Below are positions 19,703 through 32,199 of a stretch of DNA of 35,949 nt, in pieces (position 1 is the first letter of the stretch; each line of letters begins with the position of its first letter). Both the position numbers and the translations under genes were made by a program. Below the pieces are notes generated by a model. The model made no database searches. It worked only from the letters and a program-made list of their open reading frames with translations, and was not told the origin of the DNA. The stretch is from Mesostigma viride. Its lineage: Eukaryota > Streptophyta > Mesostigmatophyceae > Mesostigmatales > Mesostigmataceae. Location of the stretch: assembly GCA_009746045.1 (NCBI GenBank), contig RPFO01001568.1:1-35949 (forward strand). Reading direction: 5' to 3'.

Positions 19703-20485
19703 ATGGCGGTCAAATGCACGGTTGCGTGGTGCCAGGAAGCGAGAGCAGGAGGGGATGACTTGTGCGTGCGTCATGTCAGCGTGCGAACGGGAATGGCAGG
19801 GAGGGTGAAGGATTTGTTTGCAAAAAAGGGGGGATGTATCGCCCGGGATTGCCAGCTTCCATTCGGGACGGATTGCATGCCTTTTTGTGATGGACACGCC
19901 AAGTTGTCAGGGGAGATGCAAGAGGTGATCAAAGGAGGCTTGTTGTTTGTGAATGGCGAGTCCAGTGCTGGTGAAGGACCTCTTGTCCTGAGTTTTGAGG
20001 TGGACGGTGCTGGAAGTCTGGAAAGAATGGCGGTCCGGTCGCGGGAATGGATGTTGAATCACCCTGACTTTGACTCGTATGCCTACTGCCAAGGTTTCGG
20101 GGACGCCGTTTTTACATGGATGCTGTGCTCGGAGGATGACGTGCATGCGATTGTTTCGCATGACGACTTGGATATCGCAGGCGCCATGGGCGCAGACCTG
20201 TTGTTGTATTTCATGATTGGATGGGGTTGCGGATTTTTGGAAGGTGATTGGTGGGTCCCGCACCTCGCAAGGCTTACTTTTGCGGTCGGCGAATTGCCTG
20301 TACCTGTTGAAGTGTCAAAAACTCGTGTGGAGATGGCTGCCGTTCTGGCATCGGGGGTTAAGCGCCAAGCCCGATTTGCCATGACCGTTGTTGCTGATGC
20401 TGAGGGGGAGGAAATTGAAAAGGTCGTGGAAAGGGTCGTCCTGGCCTCTGCTTTGGTGGAGAGAGCAAGGAATGCATGCGACTAG
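19703..20485 (+). CDS. Protein with two C-x4-C-x(10-11)-C-x2-H motifs, 260 aa
   Basis: ATG at 19703, preceded by CGCAG. Two consecutive metal-binding signatures lie at the N-terminus: C5, C10, C21, H24 and C45, C50, C62, H65. The first (KCTVAWCQEARAGGDDLCVR) strongly resembles the short repeats of plant WRKY19-like and oomycete proteins, K-C-x4-C-x-x-x-A-x-n-C-x-x-H. The rest (residues 70-260) is an unrecognised helical-looking domain with VVADAEGEEIEKVVERVV near the end. It is related in its N-terminal motif to the genes at 21096 and 21904. Its function is unknown; zinc binding is inferred from the residues only. Confidence 0.6.
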   Translation: MAVKCTVAWCQEARAGGDDLCVRHVSVRTGMAGRVKDLFAKKGGCIARDCQLPFGTDCMPFCDGHAKLSGEMQEVIKGGLLFVNGESSAGEGPLVLSFEVDGAGSLERMAVRSREWMLNHPDFDSYAYCQGFGDAVFTWMLCSEDDVHAIVSHDDLDIAGAMGADLLLYFMIGWGCGFLEGDWWVPHLARLTFAVGELPVPVEVSKTRVEMAAVLASGVKRQARFAMTVVADAEGEEIEKVVERVVLASALVERARNACD

Positions 20486-20498
20486 GTGTTTTTGGTCG

Positions 20499-20512
20499 CC
20501 AACGGCCGTTGG
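20499..20512 (+). promoter_or_regulatory. Palindrome before the 20,557 gene
   Basis: Exact CCAACGGCCGTTGG followed by ACTTGCAAAATG. It lies only 14 bp after the stop of the previous gene and 44 bp before the next ATG, so a single site fills the whole intergenic gap. Such tight packing argues for a shared role as 3' end, promoter, or both. Confidence 0.6.
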
Positions 20513-20556
20513 ACTTGCAAAATGTCCTGTGAGCTGAGTCCGTTTCTTAACTTGCC

Positions 20557-20901
20557 ATGGACGTCGGTTGTGCAGGGGCAGGGTGTAGGATGGAGTGCGG
20601 AAAAGAAGGAAAGGAAGGGGGGGAGACTACAAAGGAAAACCTGATAGAGATTGTGGAGGCCGAACTGGAAGACCTGCCCGATCTGGTTCTCGAAGAGGAC
20701 GGGCAATTGCACGCTGAACGTCTTGATGGCGTGGGCATGATGATGTCGGAGGTTGATGGGTATGGTGGAATTGCTAAAGGTGTATTGCGTAAATTGAGGC
20801 GTGAGGAGGATGTGGGGACTCCGGCTCATGTTTTGGTCAGTTTTATGAACGACAATTGGGGTCGAATGCAACCCACTAAAGATGGGGAGGATGTTGACTA
20901 G
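20557..20901 (+). CDS. Hypothetical acidic protein, 114 aa
   Basis: ATG at 20557 (context CTTGCC). The N-terminus has C5, C10 and C14. C5 and C10 match the first metal ligands of the 19703 protein in position and spacing, but the C-x2-H half is absent, so this may be a truncated or diverged relative. The rest is acidic (IVEAELEDLPDLVLEEDG, later DGEDVD at the end). No family is recognised. TGTAA at 20921-20925, 20 bp after the stop, fits a green-algal poly(A) signal. Confidence 0.45.
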   Translation: MDVGCAGAGCRMECGKEGKEGGETTKENLIEIVEAELEDLPDLVLEEDGQLHAERLDGVGMMMSEVDGYGGIAKGVLRKLRREEDVGTPAHVLVSFMNDNWGRMQPTKDGEDVD

Positions 20902-20920
20902 AATGTGATTTTAGGATGAA

Positions 20921-20925
20921 TGTAA
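20921..20925 (+). terminator. TGTAA poly(A) signal candidate
   Basis: TGTAA lies 20 bp after the stop of the 20557 gene, in AT-rich sequence that also has TTTAATAAAG. TGTAA is the established chlorophyte poly(A) signal. Confidence 0.45.
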
Positions 20926-20993
20926 ATTTATTTAATAAAGAAGAATCATTTGGAAAAAATCGCCTGATGGTGTCAAGTTTTGTGCGTCTAAGG

Positions 20994-21042
20994 CCAACGG
21001 CCGTTGGGGTGTGTGGAATTTAACAGGGCCAACGGCCGTTGA
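20994..21042 (+). promoter_or_regulatory. Two palindromes before the 21,096 gene
   Basis: A perfect palindrome at 20994 and a GTTGA-ending variant at 21029, 35 bp apart. The order (perfect copy distal, GTTGA copy proximal, then CAG-ATG) is the same as in the modules before 18830 and 19703. Confidence 0.6.
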
Positions 21043-21095
21043 CCCTGCTGAATGCGTGCGTTTGCGGGTGGTGTAAAAAATATCGATGTGCACAG

Positions 21096-21680
21096 ATGAC
21101 CTCATTCGATGACCCCATTCGATGCGAACATCCGGATTGTCAATGGGAAGGAGTGCCGACGGAAAGCGAGTGGTTCTGTCCCAAGCATTCTGACGTATGG
21201 GGGGCGTTGTTTGCCGAAATCGAGAGCGGGCTGATGACGATTGACCGTCACATCGTGACGAAAAAGTGGAAGCCTTGGCCCAACAACATGGTTTTGGTCT
21301 TGTACTATGTTGACAAGAAGCCTCGATTCATGCTGCGTGATGCAGAGTGGGTGATAGAGGAGGTGGGACAGATGCGACCTGGAGAGGGGATAGGCGGTAA
21401 GGACAAGCCGCCAAGGCATGTGTGGGCTTACATGGGAGACCATCCCGACTGTCCAACGGCCAAAGTGTGGCATGATATGGGAAGGGACCTGGCCACGGAG
21501 TCCGCGTATGAGTGCGCGCGACTCGTGACAGCGCTCTTGAAGGGGGAGGTGAAAGACCTGATGCGCAAGGGGGGGTTGGTAGAGCAGATTAGACAGCAGA
21601 TTAGACGTGTGTGTGATTTTGATGAGGAGATTGATGAGAAGCCGGCAAAGAGGGGCAGGATGGACAGAATTGCTCAGTAA
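21096..21680 (+). CDS. Protein with one C-x4-C-x12-C-x2-H motif, 194 aa
   Basis: The ATG at 21096 follows GCACAG; an in-frame TTG further up overlaps the palindrome and is rejected. Ligands C10, C15, C28 and H31 form one motif (RCEHPDCQWEGVP and then FCPKH). It continues with VLVLYYVDKKPRFMLRDAEW and HVWAYMGDHPDCPTAKVWHD, and ends in a basic KPAKRGRMDR tail. It belongs with the 19703 and 21904 proteins by the N-terminal motif. No catalytic signature is seen. TGTAA occurs at 21721-21725, 40 bp after the stop. Confidence 0.6.
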   Translation: MTSFDDPIRCEHPDCQWEGVPTESEWFCPKHSDVWGALFAEIESGLMTIDRHIVTKKWKPWPNNMVLVLYYVDKKPRFMLRDAEWVIEEVGQMRPGEGIGGKDKPPRHVWAYMGDHPDCPTAKVWHDMGRDLATESAYECARLVTALLKGEVKDLMRKGGLVEQIRQQIRRVCDFDEEIDEKPAKRGRMDRIAQ

Positions 21681-21720
21681 GAAAGAGAGGGAGAAAATAT
21701 GATTTGATTAATCTGATGCG

Positions 21721-21725
21721 TGTAA
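21721..21725 (+). terminator. TGTAA poly(A) signal candidate
   Basis: TGTAA 40 bp downstream of the 21096 gene's stop, in an AT-rich stretch. No palindrome stands between this gene and the next, unlike most other gaps in the cluster. Confidence 0.4.
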
Positions 21726-21903
21726 TTGAAACTAATTTATTTTGTCTCATAAAACTTCTTTGAACGGACCTTTGAACCAACAATTATTGCACAACAAGAC
21801 TAGATTGAGAATTGTGTGAGAAAGACGCCAGAGGGGGTTCTGACGGTCCTTATTGCCCCTGTTATACAATGGCTGCTGTATGGGACTCATGGCAATTGCG
21901 CAG

Positions 21904-22692
21904 ATGGCAACGAAATGCAAAATCTGTACGGAGCCCGTAAGGGTCGAGGGACTGTGCGCGGAACATTACAAGTTCCTACAAGCGCACGACCTCGAGTACC
22001 AAAATGCCAAGGATCCATACGGGGGGTGTGGATTTCTTAGATGTGATAGACCACTGGAGGGATTGGATGTGTATTGCAAGACACATCTACCTTTTGCCGA
22101 GAAGTTGGAGGACGTGTGCGCTCGTGGGATCGCATACGTAGCAAGTTTGCAGATGTTGATGGGGAAGACCGGAATGACACGCTCGGTCCTCCACTTCACG
22201 GCAACGCACACTGGGGAACGGAAAGTTGAGCTGGTGCGCCTCGACAGGCAGGGACTCGAGATTTCGGCAGAGGGGGACAGCGCGTACGGGTTTGCTCATG
22301 GGCAAAACGTTACCATGGGGGATTCCTTGCAGGGTGTGGCGCGTGAATGCGCGTACACCTTGATGATGAATAATGGATTTGTGGAAGCACAAAGACTGCA
22401 CAAGGATATTTTGGAGGCTCTTCTTGCCGCAGAGCCGGTGAGACTGCCGACGCTCCCGAGGCCTGAGGAGCGGGACCGTTTGATCAGGATGGTGGTGAAG
22501 GCGGATATAGATGCAGATGTGGAGGCCGCAAAGGCGAAGGCAGAGGAAGCGCGTCGTGCAAAGGAGGAATCGGATCAAGAACTGTTGGAGAAGATGCAGA
22601 GCTCCAACAAAATTTTGCATCGTTTGGGGATGGCGGACGTCGCTTATGAATACGAGTCCGGGAAGGGGAAGAAACAAACGAGGAAAAGATAA
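21904..22692 (+). CDS. Protein with two C-x2/4-C-x(9-10)-C-x2-H motifs, 262 aa
   Basis: Three in-frame ATGs (21880, 21889, 21904) are possible. I choose 21904 because its context GCGCAG-ATGGC and the following KCxxC motif align with the 19703 gene. Ligands are C5, C8, C18, H21 and C42, C47, C58, H61. The C-terminal 60 residues are a charged helix, probably coiled coil (DADVEAAKAKAEEARRAKEE), ending in a basic KGKKQTRKR tail that could direct it to the nucleus. No enzyme motif is seen. It is the last plus-strand gene of the first cluster; host-like DNA follows. Confidence 0.6.
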   Translation: MATKCKICTEPVRVEGLCAEHYKFLQAHDLEYQNAKDPYGGCGFLRCDRPLEGLDVYCKTHLPFAEKLEDVCARGIAYVASLQMLMGKTGMTRSVLHFTATHTGERKVELVRLDRQGLEISAEGDSAYGFAHGQNVTMGDSLQGVARECAYTLMMNNGFVEAQRLHKDILEALLAAEPVRLPTLPRPEERDRLIRMVVKADIDADVEAAKAKAEEARRAKEESDQELLEKMQSSNKILHRLGMADVAYEYESGKGKKQTRKR

Positions 22693-22914
22693 TAATGGGA
22701 ATGGTCGCCCACTGTTCTTGTCACAGAAATGCTTTTGTTAATGCTGGCGAACTTGGGACGGTCGTCCGTATTTCAACATTTCCTTGCCTTTAAAATTGAT
22801 TGATGGGTAAATAATAATACTGAGCAAGCCTTCCATTTTATGTGTCTGTGGTCATACAATTTCGTTATTGTTTCAACCCTTGCAACGATGCATGTAAGTC
22901 TCAACCTTGGTGTC
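22693..22914. other. Boundary region, no gene
   Basis: AT-rich sequence between the cluster's last gene and the plastid-derived fragment. I see no palindrome, no ORF of note and no clear insertion boundary. Confidence 0.4.
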
Positions 22915-23438
<524 letters not shown>

Positions 23439-23472
23439 TCATTGAATTGAACAAAAAAAATTCTCTTATTGC

Positions 23473-23770
23473 CCCAATCATGGCTATTCTCTTAATGCCC
23501 TATCATGGCTATTTGTTTGTGTATGTTTTGCCCATGTTATTACATTAATGGCATGATGTTGTGGATTGCTAGCTCTATCTATGATGGTTGTTCGTTTGTG
23601 TATGCTTTGCCCATGTTGTTACAGTAATGGCATGATGTTGTGGATTGCTAGCTCAATCTATGATGGTTGTTCGTTTGTGTATGCTTTGCCCATGTTGTTA
23701 CAGTAATGGCATGATTTTGTGGATTGCTCAACCTATGAGGGTTGTTCGTTTGTGTATGTTTTGCGCGCAG
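23473..23770 (+). repeat. 79-bp tandem repeat, about 3.5 copies
   Basis: Units begin GGCATGATGTTGTGGATTG at 23550, 23629 and 23708, with a partial unit before. The third has a short deletion. Each carries CGTTTGTGTATGCTTTGCCC. The array ends in TTTTGCGCGCAG, a plausible 3' splice site, so it may occupy an intron. Confidence 0.7.
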
Positions 23771-23870
23771 ATCACAATGGATTGCACCATCTGCCGCAGC
23801 AAGCGAAGCCCCCTTACTGGTTCCAAGATCTTATCCTACTGGATGCCAAGCAGGCTGGCGAAGGGTATCC
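23771..23870 (+). CDS. Possible host exon
   Basis: Follows TTTTGCGCGCAG, and one frame reads LHHLPQQAKPPYWFQDL and LLDAKQAGEG up to a possible donor (AAGG, then GTATCC). The sequence looks like natural protein but is too short to assign. A second open frame over the same bases continues to 23983 (ends SDIYSGHYIFVATG), so the frame is uncertain. It is not joined in phase to the proline-rich exon downstream with the sites I can see. Confidence 0.25.
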
Positions 23871-24024
23871 CAGTACGTACTTTGAAACTTGATGCCGCAA
23901 AACAACTACAACTTCGTTTTAACCCTTTAGCCGTTTTGAGTGATATTTACAGCGGACATTACATTTTTGTTGCTACGGGATGAGAATTGAGCTTTGTAAT
24001 GCTAACAGGTGTCACAAACCAAAC

Positions 24025-24306
24025 TGTCCGCTATTTGTAGTGGGCATTTATTGTTAGAGCTTGCAGCTGGGTCCCTGCTCCTCCACATGCAACCTTGGTG
24101 TTCATGAGCCCTTTACTAGCTTCCTTTCTGTCAGGGGGTGCTATATTTGGCACCCATAGGACATTGCAATATGACCAATGACATGACCCCCAAGGTGGTG
24201 AATATATGTGTGTGCTTGTGTCCTATAATGGACCATAACTAACTATTAGGTTGGTTTGTGGACATTATCATGGAAAGTGACAATTGCCCGGTTTTTATAG
24301 CGGGCA
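24025..24306. repeat. Pair of related hairpins, 260 bp apart
   Basis: The hairpin at 24025-24046 (TGTCCGCTA, loop TTTG, TAGTGGGCA) and the one at 24285-24306 (TGCCCG, loop, CGGGCA) are approximate inverted copies of each other. They could be the ends of a small inverted-repeat element of about 280 bp. The interior holds no ORF. Confidence 0.4.
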
Positions 24307-24418
24307 GTTGGACACGGTTTTAAGGGTTGACCTATGAGCTTTGTCAGATGTGTGTGCTGCACCGCACCGCTTGCTAACATATTCGGCGGATTTTTTCTTT
24401 GTCGTCTGCGTGTCACAG

Positions 24419-24718
24419 CGTGCTTGTACGCACAACCACCCGCCTTCCCCTCCGCCGGCGCCCCCGCCGCCGGGCTCTCCGCCGCCACCGGTGTTGCCCC
24501 CTGCGGCCGCCGGCCCTTCCGCGCCGTCGGAAGCTGCAGCGGCAGCACAGCAAATGCCCCCTCCCCCCGCACCATCGTCGGGGCAAGAGGCGCGCGGCGT
24601 TCATGCAGCAAAGTCGGCGAAGGAGCGGAGGAAATCGGCGGCTTCTGGGTCATCGGGTTCCGATGCCGCGACGGCAGCAACTGGAAAAGCAACCCACAAG
24701 ACACTGCCAGCTGCCCGG
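24419..24718 (+). CDS. Proline/alanine-rich host exon (partial)
   Basis: A pyrimidine-rich tract ending GTGTCACAG precedes the exon, and CCCGG then GTAGGT ends it in phase 0. The chosen frame gives HPPSPPPAPPPPGSPPPP, then Ala-rich sequence, GQEARGVHAAKSAKERRKS and ATGKATHKTLPAAR. The basic and Ser-rich composition suggests a disordered linker. The function is unknown. The next exon should lie downstream, but the hexamer array starts 38 bp later. Other frames here read as Arg-rich shadows. Confidence 0.45.
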
Positions 24719-24756
24719 GTAGGTGTTACGCACAAAGATGGGATTTTCTTGCGCCA

Positions 24757-29210
<4,454 letters not shown>

Positions 29211-29215
29211 TGCTT

Positions 29216-29790
29216 GATTTTCTTGCGCCAACGGCCGTTGCAATTTGGAAATTAGGGTGTTATTTTTTTTTTGCCCAACGGCCGTCGGAACCTTGAAATT
29301 AGGGTGTGATTTTCATGCGCCAACGGCCGTTGGAACCTGTAAATTAGGGTGTGATTTTCATGCGCCAACGGCCGTTGGAACCTGTAAATTAGGGTGTGAT
29401 TTTCATGCGCCAACGGCCGTTGGAACCTGGAAATTAGGGTGTGATTTTTCTGTCGCCAACGGCCGTTGGAACCTGGAAATTAGGGTGTCATTTTTCTTGC
29501 GCCAACGGCCGTTGGAACCTGGAAATTAGGGTGTGATTTTTCTCGCGCCAACGGCCGTTGGAACCTGGAAATTAGGGTGTCATTTTTCTCGCGCCAACGG
29601 CCGTTGGAACCTGGAAATTAGGGTGTGATTTTTCTTTCGCCAACGGCCGTTGGAACCTGGAAATTAGGGTGTGATTTTCATGCGCCAACGGCCGTTGGAA
29701 CCTGTAAATTAGGGTGTGATTTTCATGCGCCAACGGCCGTTGGAACCTGGAAATTAGGGTGTTATTTTTCCGGCGACGGCCGTTGGAACA
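29216..29790 (+). repeat. 45/46-bp palindrome array A (13 units)
   Basis: Palindrome cores at 29228, 29275, 29320, 29365, 29410, 29456, 29502, 29548, 29594, 29640, 29685, 29730 and a partial one at 29774. The unit is palindrome, then AACCTGGAAATTAGGGTGTG and ATTTTTCTTGCG. The first two and the last copies are degenerate and the ten in the middle are exact, as expected when unequal exchange homogenises the centre. The array lies directly upstream of the 29816 gene. ORFs inside (repeating PTAVGTWKLGCDF) are artefacts. Confidence 0.9.
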
Positions 29791-29815
29791 TAGTACTGAC
29801 CTTCCGGCTATCTGT

Positions 29816-31000
29816 ATGTTTTTTGCATGTGATCAGGGGCGTCCGTCAAGGCAGAGAACGGAGGAAGAGCGGAGGAGGTGGGCTTACAAGATTGAACATG
29901 GGGTGGCGGAAAGGCATCTCACAACATTTTTTGAGGACTGGCGCCAACGAGCTCCGGGCACCGACTTATGGTCGGGGATTGTGAAGACCTTTGAGAGGAA
30001 GGGGCTGCTGACGACACGTGCTGGAAATGCGAAGCCCAGCATTTTGGACTCCTGGGAGCCAGCGCCATCCTCTCATGTGCACGACAAGAACCTAACTGAC
30101 AGCATACAGGCGGCGTTTCATCTGCGGCAGAAGTTTCGTCTAGTGCCAGACGATGTCGACATCGTGGGGGGGTCCGCGATTGCGACTCAAGTACGGGTCT
30201 TTACGGACAACTTGTGCCAACTCCCGGAACTAATGAGGCATCGGACGGTGACGGTGCGGAATTGTAAGGGGCTCGCGCCGTGGTTCGTGGGGGCCGGCAC
30301 AAGTCTGACGAAGGCAAAATGTGCCGTGCTGATCTTCCGGTTTGCGTGGCAGGTGCTGGCAGACCAGGAGCCCGATTCTTACAATGCCTGGCTGGAAGAG
30401 AATCCAGGGTTTTCTGACAAAATTAAAAAACTGACGGGGGAGGACAGTGACCGTGCCGTGCAGAGGTTCGGATACTTTCGTTCGCCAACGGCCGAGGAAG
30501 GGAGGGCCATTCTCCGGACGCACTCCAAGAAGGATATGGCGGCCGCGTGCTCGCAGGATTTGATCACCATGGACTTGAATACGTCCGAGTGGTCAGATGC
30601 ATCTGACCGTGAGGCAGTACTTGAGCTCACGAACACCGCGTTGGGCTACATGCTCGCGTACGACAAGCCTTTCGTGTTTGCGCAGTTTGCCGTGCTGGAC
30701 GGCAACCACTACACGCAGATGTTGAAGTCCGTGATTTTTGAGGGCTCAGACGAGCAAGTGAGGACTGCGATAGCTGGCGAGATTGCCGGTAAACAAAAGG
30801 GCAAGTACGTGGAGACAACCGAGGAGGCGTTTGATTTGTGGAGGGGGTTGGTGAGGGACGCGGACAAGTTCATGTACACCAATCTGGACGTGCTCAAGGG
30901 CTGGGAGGTGGAGGGGGAAGCACTGATCCCGCCCATGAAGGACATGCGGACGCAAAAGGTAAATATAACGGATCGGGTGTGGGAACGTTGTAGGCACTAG
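29816..31000 (+). CDS. Hypothetical protein, 394 aa
   Basis: The first in-frame ATG is at 29816, 29 bp after the last palindrome half-site; a CAG at about 29836 could be a splice acceptor, so the true N-terminus is uncertain. The protein is soluble-looking and mixed: RRRWAYKIEHGVAERHLTTF near the N-terminus, AKCAVLIFRFAWQVLADQEP, and LTNTALGYMLAYDKPFVFAQ later. No membrane segment, Cys motif or catalytic signature is recognised. It is intronless over nearly 1.2 kb and bracketed on both sides by 45/46-bp palindrome arrays, with 11 bp between stop and the first downstream array element. A palindrome half (CCAACGGCCGAGG) also lies inside the coding sequence at 30485. Confidence 0.65.
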   Translation: MFFACDQGRPSRQRTEEERRRWAYKIEHGVAERHLTTFFEDWRQRAPGTDLWSGIVKTFERKGLLTTRAGNAKPSILDSWEPAPSSHVHDKNLTDSIQAAFHLRQKFRLVPDDVDIVGGSAIATQVRVFTDNLCQLPELMRHRTVTVRNCKGLAPWFVGAGTSLTKAKCAVLIFRFAWQVLADQEPDSYNAWLEENPGFSDKIKKLTGEDSDRAVQRFGYFRSPTAEEGRAILRTHSKKDMAAACSQDLITMDLNTSEWSDASDREAVLELTNTALGYMLAYDKPFVFAQFAVLDGNHYTQMLKSVIFEGSDEQVRTAIAGEIAGKQKGKYVETTEEAFDLWRGLVRDADKFMYTNLDVLKGWEVEGEALIPPMKDMRTQKVNITDRVWERCRH

Positions 31001-31004
31001 ATGT

Positions 31005-31580
31005 GATTTTTGTTCGCCAACGGCCGTTGGAACCTGGAAATTAGTGTGTGATTTTTCTTTCGCCAACGGCCGTTGGAACCTGGAAATTTTGTTGATATTT
31101 TTCTTGCGCCAACGGCCGTTGGAACCTGGAAATTCGGTCGACATTTTTCTTGCGCCAACGGCCGTTGGAACCTGGAAATTAGGGTGTGATTTTTCTTGCG
31201 CCAACGGCCGTTGGAACCTGGATATTAGGGTGTGATTTTTCTTGCGCCAACGGCCGTTGGAACCTGGAAATTAGTGTGTGATTTTTCTTGCGCCAACGGC
31301 CGTTGGAACCTGGAAATTAGGGTGTCATTTTTCTCGCGCCAACGGCCGTTGGAACCTGGAAATTAGTGTGTGATTTTTCTTTCGCCAACGGCCGTTGGAA
31401 CCTGGAAATTTGGTTGATACTTTTCTTGCGCCAACGGCCGTTGGAACCTGGAAATTCGGTCGACATTTTTCTTGCGCCAACGGCCGTTGGAACCTGGAAA
31501 TTAGGGTGTGATTTTTCTTGCGCCAACGGCCGTTGGAAACTGGAAATTAGGGTGTGATTTTTGTTCGGGAACGGCCGATC
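31005..31580 (+). repeat. 46-bp palindrome array B (13 units)
   Basis: Cores at 31017, 31063, 31109, 31155, 31201, 31247, 31293, 31339, 31385, 31431, 31477 and 31523, with a decayed one at 31569, are spaced exactly 46 bp. Three marked units (TCTTTCG, TTGTTGATA or TTGGTTGATA, TCGGTCGACA) recur in the same order at 31063 and 31385, giving a seven-unit, 322-bp higher-order duplication. The unit and orientation are the same as array A. Confidence 0.9.
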
Positions 31581-31600
31581 TTCCAAAGTGTAAGGACAAA

Positions 31601-32173
31601 ATGTCAGGTCGTGTGTTGTATGACCGTTTTTTGTCTCAAACACTGATTCACATTTCATGCATGCAGGGGAGAGAGGCGCATCGGAGGGTTGCCCTGATCG
31701 GAGGGGGGCTGAATGCAGAAGACGAGGCCGTTTCCAAAAAGTCGAGGGGGACGGCGCTGCTGGAAGTGCACAACTATTTCAAGACGCACATGGAGGAATC
31801 CTGGGATAAGCCGGAGGTGCCCCTTCAGGACCAGAAAGAAATATGGAATTTGATTCATGGGGTTTCAAGCAGCACTGAGAAGGCAAGGAAGGACGGGGAG
31901 GGGGAGGAGGGTGGTGAGGAGCGGGTTGGAGGGCGATTGAACGAGGGTGGGTTGTCCGAATCGGAGAAAACCCAAGTCTACGACTTCATCTCGGCTGTGA
32001 AGGATGAAACGGTCGCTCCGAACGACGACAGTAGATGTGGAATGCCGATTGAGGACAAGCTGGCCAAGGAGCTTGCAGAGTTTCTGGACATCGTGGCAGC
32101 GGACAAGCTGGACGGGGAGGGAAGGGTGATGAGGAAGGGGGGGGGATCAAACAGGAAGGGTGGAGGAGTCTAG
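31601..32173 (+). CDS. Hypothetical protein, 190 aa (may be the 5' part of a longer gene)
   Basis: ATG at 31601; an alternative ATG at 31664 is followed by CAGGGGAG, which could be a splice acceptor. The protein has KSRGTALLEVHNYFKTHMEE, QKEIWNLIHGVSSSTEKA, an acidic Gly/Glu stretch and MPIEDKLAKELAEFLDIVAA. No family is recognised. Near the 3' end a run of nine G (32137-32145) is followed in another frame by sequence open into the gene at 32200. A one-base change in the run would fuse the two. It starts just after array B. Confidence 0.5.
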   Translation: MSGRVLYDRFLSQTLIHISCMQGREAHRRVALIGGGLNAEDEAVSKKSRGTALLEVHNYFKTHMEESWDKPEVPLQDQKEIWNLIHGVSSSTEKARKDGEGEEGGEERVGGRLNEGGLSESEKTQVYDFISAVKDETVAPNDDSRCGMPIEDKLAKELAEFLDIVAADKLDGEGRVMRKGGGSNRKGGGV

Positions 32174-32199
32174 CCCGCTTTCGATTCTGGCCGTCTATC

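Noticed and set aside
22087-22677. Minus-strand 196-aa frame opposite the 21,904 gene
   Set aside because: The plus strand carries two ordered Cys/His motifs and a charged helix. The minus frame is Leu/His/Cys-rich shadow sequence.
23880-23985. Second plastid insertion suggested by AT-rich frame ending SDIYSGHYIFVATG
   Set aside because: I could not match it to any plastid protein on either strand, so it is left as unexplained sequence.
29245-29984. Open frames with repeated PTAVGTWKLGCDF, and minus-strand frames with FQVPTAVGARK
   Set aside because: These are translations of the 45/46-bp palindrome units and appear wherever the arrays occur.
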